NCBI RefSeq assembly: GCF_051857535.1
Contig: NZ_JBPZGY010000007.1
Coordinates: 62,001-126,000, forward strand
Source: Roseateles_B sp051857535
GTDB taxonomy: Bacteria; Pseudomonadota; Gammaproteobacteria; Burkholderiales; Burkholderiaceae_C
Direction: 5' to 3'
DNA: 64,000 bases
In this document: positions 37,960-46,836 of the stretch, in pieces
Numbering within the stretch: the stretch's first letter is position 1
Layout: every line of letters starts with the position of its first letter
Made by a program: the position numbers and the translations under genes
The notes under the pieces: model-generated
Seen by the model: the letters and a program-made list of their open reading frames with translations, nothing else
Database searches by the model: none
Told to the model about the DNA's origin: nothing

Positions 37960-38841
37960 ATGAATGCCCCTCCCCGCAGCCCCTGGCTGCCCAAGCTGGT
38001 CCTGGCGCCCTCCTTCCTGCTGGCGCTGTTCTTCATCTACGGCCTGATGGCCTGGAACGGTGTGCTCTCGCTTACCGCCTCGCGCCTGCTGCCCAACTAC
38101 GAGTTCGTGGGCCTGGCGCAGTATGCGCAGCTCTTCGAGTCCGAGCGCTGGACCCTGGCCCTGCGCAACCTCGCGGTCTTCGGCACGCTGTTCGTGGGCG
38201 GCGCCACGGTGATGGGTCTGCTGCTGGCCATCCTGCTGGACCAGCGCATTCGCGCCGAAGGCGTGCTGCGCACGGTCTACCTCTACCCCATGGCGCTGTC
38301 CTTCATCGTGACGGGCACGGCCTGGAAATGGATCCTCAACCCCGGCCTCGGGCTGGAGCACCTGCTGCAGCAGTGGGGCTTCGAGAACGCGCGCTTCGAC
38401 TGGCTGGTGGACGCCGACATGGCGATCTACTGCGTGGTCATCGCCGCCATCTGGCAAAGCTCGGGCTTCGTGATGGCCCTGTTCCTCGCGGGCCTGCGCG
38501 GCATCGACGACAGCATCATCAAGGCCGCGCAGGTGGACGGCGCCAGCCTGCCGCGCATCTACTGGCGCATCCTCATCCCCAGCCTGCGACCGGTCTTCTT
38601 CTCAACGCTGATGGTGGTGAGCCACCTGGCCATCAAGAGCTTCGACCTGGTGATGGCGCTCACCGCCGGCGGCCCCGGCTACGCGACCGACCTACCGGCC
38701 ACGTTCATGTACACCATGGCCTTCAGCCGCGGCCAGATCGGCCTCGGGGCCGCCAGCGCCACGGTGATGCTGGCCACCATCGCGGCCATCGTCGTGCCCT
38801 ACCTCTACTCCGAACTCCGTCAACGCGGGAGGCACGCATGA
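37960..38841 (+). CDS. gtsB: Sugar ABC transporter permease (first subunit)
   Basis: A 293-residue MalF-type permease with six predicted membrane segments, the first at about residues 10-30 (LVLAPSFLLALFFIYGLM). The EAA loop is near residue 190 (IIKAAQVDGASLPRIYWRILIPSLRP). It pairs with the second permease gene, whose ATG overlaps its stop (ATGA). It follows two terminators, so expression is probably lower than that of the binding protein or uses a further promoter. Confidence 0.92.
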   Translation: MNAPPRSPWLPKLVLAPSFLLALFFIYGLMAWNGVLSLTASRLLPNYEFVGLAQYAQLFESERWTLALRNLAVFGTLFVGGATVMGLLLAILLDQRIRAEGVLRTVYLYPMALSFIVTGTAWKWILNPGLGLEHLLQQWGFENARFDWLVDADMAIYCVVIAAIWQSSGFVMALFLAGLRGIDDSIIKAAQVDGASLPRIYWRILIPSLRPVFFSTLMVVSHLAIKSFDLVMALTAGGPGYATDLPATFMYTMAFSRGQIGLGAASATVMLATIAAIVVPYLYSELRQRGRHA

Positions 38842-39713
38842 GCCGCTCCCTGACCGCCGCGCCCCGCCTGAGCCTGGGCCGCCTGGCCCTCTTCGCCGCC
38901 CTCGGCCTGCTGGCCCTGTTCTACCTGACCCCGCTCTACGTGATGGTGAGCACCTCACTCAAGAGCATGGAGGAGCTGCGCCAAGGCAGCCTGCTGTCCC
39001 TGCCCACGGCCCCCGAGCTGGGCGCCTGGGCCAAGGCCTGGTCCAGCGCCTGCACCGGCACGGACTGCAACGGCCTCAAGCCCTTCTTCATGAACTCGGT
39101 GGCCATGGTGGTGCCGGCGGTGATCATCTCCACGGCCCTGGGCGCCATCAACGGCTATGTGCTGACGAAGTGGCGCTTCCGGGGCAGCGAGCTGGTCTTT
39201 GCCCTGATGCTCTTCGGCGTCTTCATGCCCATGCAGGTAGTGCTGCTGCCCATGAGCCAGGTGCTGGGCCAGCTGGGCATCGCCAACTCGCTGGCGGGTC
39301 TCGTGCTGGTGCACGTGCTCGCGGGGCTGCCCTCGACCACGCTGTTCTTCCGCAACTACTACGCGGGTCTGCCGGATGAGCTGGTGAAGGCCGCCATGCT
39401 TGATGGCGCGGGCTTCTGGCAGATCTTCTGGCGCATCGTGCTGCCGCTGTCCGGCCCCATCCTGGTGGTGACGCTGATCTGGCAGTTCACCGCCATCTGG
39501 AACGACTTCCTCTACGGCGTCGTGTTCTCCGGCGCCGATGCCAAGCCCATCACCGTGGGCCTCAACAACCTGGCCAACACCTCCAGTTCGGTCAAGGAAT
39601 ACAACGTGGACATGGCCGCGGCACTGATTGCCGCCGCGCCGACCCTGCTGGTCTATGTGCTGGCGGGCAAGTACTTCGTGCGCGGCCTCACGGCCGGCGC
39701 GGTGAAAGGATGA
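38838..39713 (+). CDS. gtsC: Sugar ABC transporter permease (second subunit)
   Basis: A 291-residue MalG-type permease with six predicted membrane segments. The first, about residues 16-36, is followed by the typical MVSTSLKSMEELRQGS. The EAA loop is ELVKAAMLDGAGFWQIFWRIVLPLSGP (about 180-206). The loop SACTGTDCNG carries a Cys pair seen in glucose-type permeases. Its start overlaps gtsB by 4 bases and the ATPase gene begins 4 bases after its stop. Confidence 0.92.
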   Translation: MSRSLTAAPRLSLGRLALFAALGLLALFYLTPLYVMVSTSLKSMEELRQGSLLSLPTAPELGAWAKAWSSACTGTDCNGLKPFFMNSVAMVVPAVIISTALGAINGYVLTKWRFRGSELVFALMLFGVFMPMQVVLLPMSQVLGQLGIANSLAGLVLVHVLAGLPSTTLFFRNYYAGLPDELVKAAMLDGAGFWQIFWRIVLPLSGPILVVTLIWQFTAIWNDFLYGVVFSGADAKPITVGLNNLANTSSSVKEYNVDMAAALIAAAPTLLVYVLAGKYFVRGLTAGAVKG

Positions 39714-39717
39714 CACC

Positions 39718-40782
39718 ATGGGTGCACTGAACCTCCAGCAGATTCGCAAGGGCTACGGCAGCGTCGAGATCCTCAAGGGCATAGACCTGGAGATCGAGGC
39801 GGGCGAGTTCCTCATCCTCGTAGGCCCCTCGGGCTGCGGCAAGTCCACGCTGCTGGCCATGATTGCCGGCCTGGAGCAGCCCAGCAGCGGTCGCATCCAC
39901 ATCGGGGACCGCGACGTCACGGACCTGCCCTCCAAGGACCGCGACATCGCCATGGTCTTCCAGAGCTACGCGCTCTACCCGAACATGAACGTGGCCCAGA
40001 ACATCGCCTTCGCGCTGGAGATGCGCGGCATGAAGCGCGCCGAGCGGGATGTGGCCGTGGCCCGTGTGGCCAAGATGTTGCAGATCGAGCACCTGCTGCA
40101 GCGCAAGCCCGGGCAGCTCTCCGGCGGCCAGCGCCAGCGCGTGGCCATGGGGCGGGCGCTGGCCCGTGATCCCAAGCTCTTCCTTTTCGACGAGCCGTTG
40201 TCCAACCTCGACGCCAAGCTGCGCGTGGAGATGCGCGCCGAGATCAAGCTGCTGCACCAGCGCACCCGCACCACCACGGTCTACGTCACCCATGACCAGG
40301 TCGAGGCCATGACGCTGGGGGACCGCATCGCGGTGATGAAGGATGGCCAGGTCCAGCAGTTCGGCTCGCCGGAAGACATCTACAGCCGCCCGGCCAACCG
40401 CTTCGTGGCCGAGTTCATCGGCTCGCCGACCATGAACTTCGTCGGCGCCCGCTTCGATGGCAGCAACGCGCAGGCCGCGGGGCAGGTCCTGCCGCTGTCA
40501 GAGGCGCAGCGCCTCGCTCTGCAGCCACTGGCCGGCCAGGAACTGCTGTACGGCCTGCGGCCGGAGGACGTTCGACTCGCGGGTGAGGGCCTGGCCGGCC
40601 GCTTGCACATGATCGAGCCCACGGGGCCTGACACCTATGCCACCGTCGAGACGCCGGTGGGCCGCCTGACCAGCCGCGTGCCGGGCGCGCTGCATGCCCA
40701 GGTGGGGGACACGGTCCATCTGCAATGGGCGCCGCAGGCCGTCCATCTGTTCCAGGGCCAGGATGAAAGGCGCATCGCATGA
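39718..40782 (+). CDS. Sugar ABC transporter ATPase (MalK/UgpC type)
   Basis: A 354-residue CUT1-class ATPase. Walker A GPSGCGKST is at about 37-45, signature LSGGQRQR at about 134-141, Walker B LFLFDEP at about 154-160, and the switch His in VTHDQVEA. The C-terminal TOBE regulatory domain (about 240-354) contains LYGLRPEDVRL. It energises the GtsBC permeases. The glucokinase ATG overlaps its stop (ATGA), so uptake and phosphorylation are translationally coupled. MalK-type ATPases can serve several sugar importers. Confidence 0.93.
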   Translation: MGALNLQQIRKGYGSVEILKGIDLEIEAGEFLILVGPSGCGKSTLLAMIAGLEQPSSGRIHIGDRDVTDLPSKDRDIAMVFQSYALYPNMNVAQNIAFALEMRGMKRAERDVAVARVAKMLQIEHLLQRKPGQLSGGQRQRVAMGRALARDPKLFLFDEPLSNLDAKLRVEMRAEIKLLHQRTRTTTVYVTHDQVEAMTLGDRIAVMKDGQVQQFGSPEDIYSRPANRFVAEFIGSPTMNFVGARFDGSNAQAAGQVLPLSEAQRLALQPLAGQELLYGLRPEDVRLAGEGLAGRLHMIEPTGPDTYATVETPVGRLTSRVPGALHAQVGDTVHLQWAPQAVHLFQGQDERRIA

Positions 40783-41750
40783 CCAGGGATCCGCTTCAGG
40801 CCCTGCCCCGGCTGGTGGGCGACATCGGCGGCACCAATGCCCGCTTCGCCTGGCAGGCCCATGCCCAAGCACCACTGGAGTGCGTGGAGACCCTGCCCTG
40901 TCAGGACTACCCGCAGCTGCAACAGGCTGTGGAAGATTACCTGGGCCGCATCGCCCGACCACACCCGCAGCAGGCCGCGCTAGGGCTTGCCAATCCGGTC
41001 ACCGGCGACTGGATCCAGATGACCAACAACCACTGGGCCTTCTCCATCCAGGCGCTGCGCCAGGCACTGGGTCTGCAGAAGCTCGCCATCTACAACGACT
41101 TCTCCGCCCTGGCCCTGGCCCTGCCCTGCCTGCGCGAGGACGAGCGGCTGCACCTGGGCGGTGGTCCGGCCTTGCCTGACGCGGCACGGGCGCTGATCGG
41201 GCCTGGCACCGGCCTGGGGGTGTCCGGCCTGTTGCCCCAGCCTGGCGGCGGCTGGCGGGCGCTGGAGAGCGAGGGCGGGCATGCCACCCTGTGTGCCAGC
41301 ACCGAGCGCGAGTGGCAGGTGCTGGTGCAACTGCAGCAGCGCTTCGGCCACGCCTCGGCCGAGCGCGTGCTCTCTGGCCCCGGCCTGGTCTGGACCTACG
41401 AGGCCCTGTGCGCCCTGGACGGCTGCCCGGTGCGCTACACGCAGCCGCCCGAGCTGGCCGATGCCGCCCTGGAACAGGCCGATGCACAGGCCGGCGAAGC
41501 CCTGGCCCTGTTCTTCGGCTTCCTGGGCGCCGTGGCCGGCAATCTGGCCCTGACCCTGGGGGCGCGCGGCGGGGTTTACCTGGGCGGCGGCGTGCTGCCG
41601 CGCATGGCCGACGCCCTGCAGCAGTCCTGCTTCATGGAGCGCTTTCTGGCCAAGGGGCGCATGCGCCCGCTGCTGGAGACCATGCCGGTCTACCTGATCA
41701 CGGCTCAGGAGTCGCCTGCCCTGCGCGGTATGGCCCTGGCCCTGGACTAG
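40779..41750 (+). CDS. glk: Glucokinase
   Basis: A 323-residue glucokinase of the proteobacterial Glk family. The N-terminal ATP site is LVGDIGGTNARFAW; the second phosphate motif is LIGPGTGLGVSGLL. The glucose-binding region has NNHWAFS and LESEGGHATL, followed by GGVYLGGGVLPRM. It phosphorylates imported glucose to glucose 6-phosphate in the cytoplasm. It is the last gene of the transporter operon, with a 4-base overlap. The DNA does not show a strong terminator after it. Confidence 0.95.
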   Translation: MTRDPLQALPRLVGDIGGTNARFAWQAHAQAPLECVETLPCQDYPQLQQAVEDYLGRIARPHPQQAALGLANPVTGDWIQMTNNHWAFSIQALRQALGLQKLAIYNDFSALALALPCLREDERLHLGGGPALPDAARALIGPGTGLGVSGLLPQPGGGWRALESEGGHATLCASTEREWQVLVQLQQRFGHASAERVLSGPGLVWTYEALCALDGCPVRYTQPPELADAALEQADAQAGEALALFFGFLGAVAGNLALTLGARGGVYLGGGVLPRMADALQQSCFMERFLAKGRMRPLLETMPVYLITAQESPALRGMALALD

Positions 41751-41769
41751 ACAGTCCCTCGCCCGCCGC

Positions 41770-42540
41770 TCACTGCGGCGGTGCGTCGTTGGGCAGCCAG
41801 CGCTTGTAGATGGCGCGGAAGCTGCCGTCGCGCTTCATCTCGCGCAGCTTGTCGTTCCAGAGCTGGACCAGGCTGTCGGGCGTCTCATGCGAGAAGGCGA
41901 TATAGCCTTCGGAGCTGGCGTAGCTGTAGACGATCTCCAGGCTCTCCTCAGGGATGCCGGCCTGCGCCATGGTCTGGGGCATGGAAAGCCGTTCCGTGGC
42001 AAACAGCGTGGCCCGCCCGGCCAACAGCATGCGGATGCCCGTCACCGGATCCGCCACCGGCACCAGGTTCTTGAAGCCCATGGCGGCCAGTTGCTCCGAG
42101 GTGTACCAGTCCCTCACGACCAGCACGGACTCCGCGCGCTTGGCATCTTCCATGGAGCGCAGGCGCAGGCCGCCACGGGCCGGCGCATACAGCGAGCTGT
42201 AGAAGGTGACGATGGGGCCGACCCACTTGAACAGCTTCTCGCGCGCGGGCGTGCGTGCCATCGCGAAGAGCGCCACGCGTCCAGGCCCCTGCACCTCACG
42301 CAGGGCGCGGGACCAGGGCATGAGGGTGATTTCGTCCTTGAGGCCCAGGCGGCGCTCGATCTCCTGGACGATCTCTACGGAGAGCCCCTTGACCACCCCA
42401 TCCTGCTGGAAATTGACCGGCGGGAAGTCCTCGGTGAGCAAGCGCAAAGGCTCGTTCGCCGTCGAGGCCGGCCCTTGCGCCGATGCCTGCGGCGCGCAGC
42501 AGAGGCTACAAAGGGTCAGGGCAAGGACGAGAGCGCGCAT
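41770..42540 (-). CDS. Periplasmic amino-acid-type (family 3) substrate-binding protein
   Basis: A 256-residue exported protein of the PBPb family. A signal peptide (about 1-22, ending ASA) precedes PLRLLTEDFPPVNFQ, then the family segments GLSVEIVQEIERRLG, MPWSRALREVQ and GRATLFATERL, ending YKRWLPND. No ABC permease or ATPase is adjacent, so it is an orphan binding protein or an accessory sensor-like protein. It converges on glk. The ATG at 42540 begins the signal peptide; no strong ribosome-binding site is seen. Confidence 0.85.
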   Translation of the reverse strand: MRALVLALTLCSLCCAPQASAQGPASTANEPLRLLTEDFPPVNFQQDGVVKGLSVEIVQEIERRLGLKDEITLMPWSRALREVQGPGRVALFAMARTPAREKLFKWVGPIVTFYSSLYAPARGGLRLRSMEDAKRAESVLVVRDWYTSEQLAAMGFKNLVPVADPVTGIRMLLAGRATLFATERLSMPQTMAQAGIPEESLEIVYSYASSEGYIAFSHETPDSLVQLWNDKLREMKRDGSFRAIYKRWLPNDAPPQ

Positions 42541-42694
42541 GGTGTACGGAGGACAGGGCTTGAGCAAGCCGTTGACAGGCGGCGCGGATGATAGGCAAGT
42601 CTGCACCGCCTTGCATGAAGCTGACGAAAGCGGCATGACAAATATCCGTCCGGCGCGGCAACAGTGCACGCTTCGCACACAGCAAGGCCTTGGC

Positions 42695-42729
42695 GATAAA
42701 AAGCCCCCAGGCCGGAGGGCGTGGGGGCT
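42695..42729 (-). terminator. Terminator of the dctP-like gene
   Basis: On the minus strand AGCCCCCA (42729-42722) pairs with TGGGGGCT (42709-42702) and is followed by a U-rich run (TTTTTATC). It lies 37 bases after the stop codon of the TRAP binding protein. Confidence 0.85.
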
Positions 42730-42765
42730 GCTGAGGGCGGCCAGGCGCGCCGGCCAGTGGTCTCA

Positions 42766-43848
42766 TCAAAGCTTCTGGGCCTGCATGAAGTCGTCGAAGC
42801 CGGCTTCGGCGAAGCGGAACCACAGGTTCTGGTCACGGCGGAAGGCGGCCAGGTCCTCGTAGACCTTCTTCCAGTTCGGGTTCTTGGCCGACAGCTCGCT
42901 GTAGATGGCCATGGACTCCTTGAAGGCCAGGTCCAGCACATCACGCGGGAACTTGAAGAGCTTGGTGCCCGAGCCCACCAGACTCTTGAGGGCCTGCGGG
43001 TTCTTGGCGTCGTACTTGGCCTGCATGTCAATGTGGGCCTGCGCAGCAGCGCACTCCACAATGGCCTTGTACTCCGCACTCAGGCCGTCATAGGCCTTGG
43101 TGTTGATGTAGAAGTCCAGTTGCGGGCCGCCTTCCCACCAACCGGGGTAGTAGTAGTTCGGGGCGACCTTGTTGAAGCCCAGCTTCTGGTCGTCATAGGG
43201 ACCGACCCACTCGGCGGCGTCGATGGTGCCCTTTTCCAAGGCCGAGTAGATTTCGCCACCAGGGATGTTCTGAGGCACGCCGCCCATGCGCTCCAGCACA
43301 CGGCCAGCAAAGCCGCCGATGCGCATCTTCATGCCCTTGATGTCGGCCACGGACTTGATTTCCTTGCGATACCAGCCGCCCATCTGCGCACCGGTATTGC
43401 CGCCCAGGAAGTTGATGATGTTGTAGTTGCGATAGAACTCGCGCATCAGCTTCAGGCCGTTGCCTTCCACCATCCAGGCCGACATCTGCCGGCTGTTGAG
43501 GCCGAAGGGAATGGCACACCCCAGGGCGAAGGTTTCATCCTTGCCGAAGAAATAGTAAGGCGCGGTATGCGCCATTTCCACCGTGCCGTTCTGCACGCCG
43601 TCCACCACGCCGAACGGGGGCATCAGTTCGCCACCGGCATGCACGGAGATCTGGAACTTGCCGCCGGTCATCTCCGAAACCTTCTTCGCGAAGACATCGG
43701 CAGCGCCAAAAATGGTGTCCAGGGACTTGGGGAAACTGGATGCCAGGCGCCAGCGGATATTCGCTTGCGCATGCACGATGGCCGGTGCCGAAGCAGCAGC
43801 CAGAACACCTGCCAGGCCGGCCTGCTTCACGAAGGAACGACGTTCCAT
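42766..43848 (-). CDS. TRAP transporter substrate-binding protein (DctP family, Tat-exported)
   Basis: A 360-residue periplasmic receptor. The N-terminus MERRSFVKQAGLAG is a twin-arginine signal ending AIVHA. The mature part has the DctP-type start RWRLASSFPKSLDTIF, the segment GGWYRKEIKSVADIKGMKMRIGG with the conserved substrate-carboxylate Arg in KMRI, and WVGPYDDQKLG. It resembles 2-oxo-acid or lactate TRAP receptors, but no dctQM membrane genes are adjacent. AGGAG lies 6 bases before the ATG. A hairpin lies in its leader and a clear terminator follows. Confidence 0.9.
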   Translation of the reverse strand: MERRSFVKQAGLAGVLAAASAPAIVHAQANIRWRLASSFPKSLDTIFGAADVFAKKVSEMTGGKFQISVHAGGELMPPFGVVDGVQNGTVEMAHTAPYYFFGKDETFALGCAIPFGLNSRQMSAWMVEGNGLKLMREFYRNYNIINFLGGNTGAQMGGWYRKEIKSVADIKGMKMRIGGFAGRVLERMGGVPQNIPGGEIYSALEKGTIDAAEWVGPYDDQKLGFNKVAPNYYYPGWWEGGPQLDFYINTKAYDGLSAEYKAIVECAAAQAHIDMQAKYDAKNPQALKSLVGSGTKLFKFPRDVLDLAFKESMAIYSELSAKNPNWKKVYEDLAAFRRDQNLWFRFAEAGFDDFMQAQKL

Positions 43849-43904
43849 ACACGACTCCTAGAAAAGTGGTCAAACGCGGGGGGAATCCCAGGTTGAAAAT
43901 GATT

Positions 43905-43923
43905 CTAGGAGTGCCCCTCCTAG
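43905..43923 (-). promoter_or_regulatory. Leader hairpin/dyad upstream of dctP-like gene
   Basis: The perfect 7-bp arms CTAGGAG/CTCCTAG with a 5-base loop lie 57 bases upstream of the start codon. The element may be an operator dyad or an mRNA leader hairpin. The regulator is unknown. Confidence 0.45.
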
Positions 43924-44060
43924 GTGCTGACAGGTACAAACCCGTGAAATGGGGCAGGATTGGGGCACGATTTTGTGCATCGCCCCTGTTGTCTGAAAAC
44001 AGGCTGAAACGAGGCTTTCACGAAGCTGATTGCTGCCCCCTCGGACCAGGCTGCGGCAAG

Positions 44061-44084
44061 AAAAAGGCCCGCATGAAGCGGGCC
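44061..44084 (-). terminator. Terminator of pmbA
   Basis: On the minus strand GGCCCGC pairs with GCGGGCC (44084-44078 and 44072-44066) and is followed by five U residues (44065-44061). It lies 32 bases past the pmbA stop. Confidence 0.85.
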
Positions 44085-44115
44085 CTCAGTCGTGCAGCCG
44101 GCGTCCGGCCGCTGC

Positions 44116-45513
44116 TCAGGCTCCAGCGAGCTTCATGCGCGAGAGCAGCAGCGAGCCCACCGACTTGCTGCCCAGGGTGTAGACATCGTTGCCGATGCCA
44201 ACGATGTCCTGGAACATCTGGCGCATATTGCCTGCGATGGTCACCTCATGGACGGGGAAGGCAATCTCGCCGTTCTCCACCCAGTAGCCGCTGGCGCCGC
44301 GGGAATAGTCGCCGGTGACGTAGTTGACGCCCTGCCCCATCAGCTCGGTCACGAAAAGGCCGCGGCCCAGGCGGCGCAGCATGGTCGTCAGATCGTCCCC
44401 TGGTGCGGTGTTGCGGCTGCTCATGCGCAGGTTGTGCGAACCGCCCGCATGGCCCGTGGTGCGCAGGCCCAGCTTGCGGGCGGAATAGGTGGACAGGAAG
44501 TAGCCCTGCAGGACACCGGCCTCGACCACGGTGCGCGGCCGAGTGATGACACCCTCGTCGTCGAAGGGCGTGCTGCCCTTGCCCTTGGGCTGGTGCGGGT
44601 CTTCCTGCACATCGATGTGAGGCGCGAGCACCGGCTTGCCCAGGCTGTCCAGCAGGAAGCTGGCCTTGCGGTACAGCGCACCGCCGCTGGTGGCCTGAAC
44701 CAGGGCGCCCAGCAGGCCGGCCGCCACGGTCGATTCGAACAGCACCGGCACCTCGGCCGTCTTGACGCGCCGGGCCTTCAGGCGGGACAAAGCCCGCTCG
44801 GCGGCATAGCGGCCGATGGCCTCGGGCGAAGCCAGGTCTTCGGCCGCGCGCATGGAGCTGTACCAGGCATCGCGCTGCATTCCGGCCCCTCGGCCCGCAA
44901 TGGGCGCCACTGACAGCGTATGCCGAGAGCTCGCATAGCCGCCCATGAAGCCACGGGTATTGCCGGCGATGAAGTGCGACTGCTGGGCGGACACGGCCGC
45001 GCCTTCGGAATTGGCGATGCGCGGGTCGGTCGCAAAGCAGGCCGCTTCACACCGCAGGGCCAACTGGGCGGCGGCTTCGGCGTCCAGGTCCCAGGGATGG
45101 AAGAGATCCAGTTCCGGACGCTGGCTCGGATCGAGGGCCAGGTCTTGCTCGTCGGGCAGGCCGGCGAAGGCATCCTCGGCGGTGAAGCGGGCGATGTCGA
45201 AGGCCGCACGCACCGTGTCCTTGAGGGCCTGCGGCGAGAAATCAGAGGTGCTGGCATTGCCGCGGCGCTGGCCGAGGTAGACGGAGATGCCCAGGGTCTT
45301 GTCGCGGTTGCGCTCCACGTTCTCCAGCTCGCCACGGCGCACGGAGACGGACAGGCCGCAGCCCTCGGAGACCTCAGCGCCGGCATCGCTGGCACCCAGG
45401 CGGCGCGCCTCGTTCAAGGCATCTTCCACCAACTGGCGGAACTGGTCCTGGCTGTAGGCAAAGCCGTGGACGGCATGAGCGCTCGAAGCGGGGTTCTCGG
45501 TGGTCTTGGTCAT
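44116..45513 (-). CDS. pmbA: Metalloprotease PmbA (TldE)
   Basis: A 465-residue member of the TldD/PmbA family. It works with TldD in degrading or maturing peptides such as antitoxins and modified microcins. Family landmarks include the N-terminal GCGLSVSVRRGELENVERNRDKTLGISVYLG region, HTLSVAPIAGRGAGMQRD, and the C-terminal GYFLSTYSARKLGL and YSRGASGYWVENGEIAFPVHEVTIAGN. As is usual for PmbA, it lacks the HExxxH zinc motif of TldD. The ATG at 45513 is chosen; upstream in-frame codons would overlap the divergent yjgA promoter region. Confidence 0.95.
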   Translation of the reverse strand: MTKTTENPASSAHAVHGFAYSQDQFRQLVEDALNEARRLGASDAGAEVSEGCGLSVSVRRGELENVERNRDKTLGISVYLGQRRGNASTSDFSPQALKDTVRAAFDIARFTAEDAFAGLPDEQDLALDPSQRPELDLFHPWDLDAEAAAQLALRCEAACFATDPRIANSEGAAVSAQQSHFIAGNTRGFMGGYASSRHTLSVAPIAGRGAGMQRDAWYSSMRAAEDLASPEAIGRYAAERALSRLKARRVKTAEVPVLFESTVAAGLLGALVQATSGGALYRKASFLLDSLGKPVLAPHIDVQEDPHQPKGKGSTPFDDEGVITRPRTVVEAGVLQGYFLSTYSARKLGLRTTGHAGGSHNLRMSSRNTAPGDDLTTMLRRLGRGLFVTELMGQGVNYVTGDYSRGASGYWVENGEIAFPVHEVTIAGNMRQMFQDIVGIGNDVYTLGSKSVGSLLLSRMKLAGA

Positions 45514-45632
45514 GTGCTGGAATAGGGTCTGACCGGCGGATGGCCGGGGTGGGCGACTATCATACGAGCCTTGGCGCCCCGCCGCCCGCACAGCGCTGGC
45601 ACCGTGGAACGCCCCTGCCGTATCGAGCACCC

Positions 45633-46205
45633 ATGCACCATTCCTACGACGACACCGGCGCTGACGACGAGTTCAGCCGCCCCAGCAAGAGCCAGCTCAA
45701 GCGCGACATGCACGACCTGCAGTCCCTGGGCGAAGACCTGCTGACCCTGCCTGCCAGCCGCCTTGAGCCGCTGAACCTGCCCGAAATCCTGCTGGACGCC
45801 ATAAAGGCCGCCAAGAAGATCAGCAATTTCGAGGGCCGTCGGCGGCAGATGCAGTACATCGGCAAGCTGATGCGCAAGATCGATGCCGAACCCGTGCGCC
45901 AGGCCGTGGCCGACTTCAAGCTGGGGCGCGCCCAGGACAGCCTCACCTTGCATGAAAGCGAGGCCTGGCGCGAGCGCCTGCTGGCCCAGGACGAGGCGCT
46001 GCAAGACTTCATCGCCGATCATCCGGGCGTGGACGTCCAACAGCTGCGCAGTCTCCTTCGCGCTGCGCGCAAGGACGCTGCGGCGGCCCCCGAGCAGCGC
46101 AGCGGGCGCGCGTTCCGCGAGCTGTTCCAGTTCATCAAGGCCGAGGCCAAGCGCATGACCCAGGATCAATCCGCCGAGAGGCTGGAGGGTGACGGCGATG
46201 AGTGA
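45633..46205 (+). CDS. darP: Ribosome biogenesis factor DarP (YjgA, DUF615)
   Basis: A 190-residue DUF615 protein, helical and highly charged. Conserved parts are SKSQLKRDMHDLQSLGEDLL, NFEGRRRQMQYIGKLMRKID and FRELFQFIKAEA. The E. coli relative associates with late 50S assembly intermediates. It is divergent from pmbA, a frequent pairing in proteobacteria. Its last 8 bases overlap the mogA start. Confidence 0.93.
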   Translation: MHHSYDDTGADDEFSRPSKSQLKRDMHDLQSLGEDLLTLPASRLEPLNLPEILLDAIKAAKKISNFEGRRRQMQYIGKLMRKIDAEPVRQAVADFKLGRAQDSLTLHESEAWRERLLAQDEALQDFIADHPGVDVQQLRSLLRAARKDAAAAPEQRSGRAFRELFQFIKAEAKRMTQDQSAERLEGDGDE

Positions 46206-46815
46206 TATGCCGGGATCGGCTGATTTCGAGCCGGTGCGCATCGGTATCGTCTCCATCTCGGACCGCGCCTCTACCGGCGTCTACGAGGACAAGGGCTTGC
46301 CCGCACTGAAGGACTGGCTGGGCCAGGCCCTGCACAACCCCCTGCACTTCGAAGCCCGCCTGATCCCCGACGAACGCCCGCTGATCGCCGCCACATTGCG
46401 CGAGCTGGTCGACGAGGCCCGCTGCGACCTGGTGCTGACCACCGGCGGCACCGGCCCTGCTCCGCGCGACGTGACGCCCGAAGCCACCCTGGACGTGGCC
46501 GACCGCGAGATGCCCGGCTTTGGCGAGCAGATGCGCCAGATCTCCCTGCGTTTCGTGCCCACGGCCATCCTCTCGCGCCAGACGGCCGTCATCCGCGGCA
46601 AGGCCCTGATCCTGAACCTGCCCGGCCAGCCCAAGAGCATTGCCGAGACCCTGGAGGGCCTGAAGTCACCCACGGGTGAGATGCAGGTCAGCGGCATCTT
46701 TGCCGCAGTGCCCTATTGCATCGACCTGATCGGCGGCCCCTACCTCGAAACCCGCGAAGAACGCATCAAGGCTTTCCGCCCCAAGAATGCGGTACGAGCC
46801 AGGCCCCAGGCCTGA
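46198..46815 (+). CDS. mogA: Molybdopterin adenylyltransferase
   Basis: A 205-residue MogA that adenylylates molybdopterin before molybdenum insertion. It shows the motif TTGGTGPAPRDVTPEATL with catalytic acidic residues and LPGQPKSIAETL, with PYCIDLIGGPYLET near the C-terminus. The ATG at 46198 is chosen because GGAGGG lies 7 bases upstream; a GTG at 46189 is possible. It overlaps darP by 8 bases. MogA would supply cofactor for the nitrate reductase encoded at the start of the window. Confidence 0.94.
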   Translation: MSDMPGSADFEPVRIGIVSISDRASTGVYEDKGLPALKDWLGQALHNPLHFEARLIPDERPLIAATLRELVDEARCDLVLTTGGTGPAPRDVTPEATLDVADREMPGFGEQMRQISLRFVPTAILSRQTAVIRGKALILNLPGQPKSIAETLEGLKSPTGEMQVSGIFAAVPYCIDLIGGPYLETREERIKAFRPKNAVRARPQA

Positions 46816-46836
46816 GCGACGCCACTGTGACCTGCC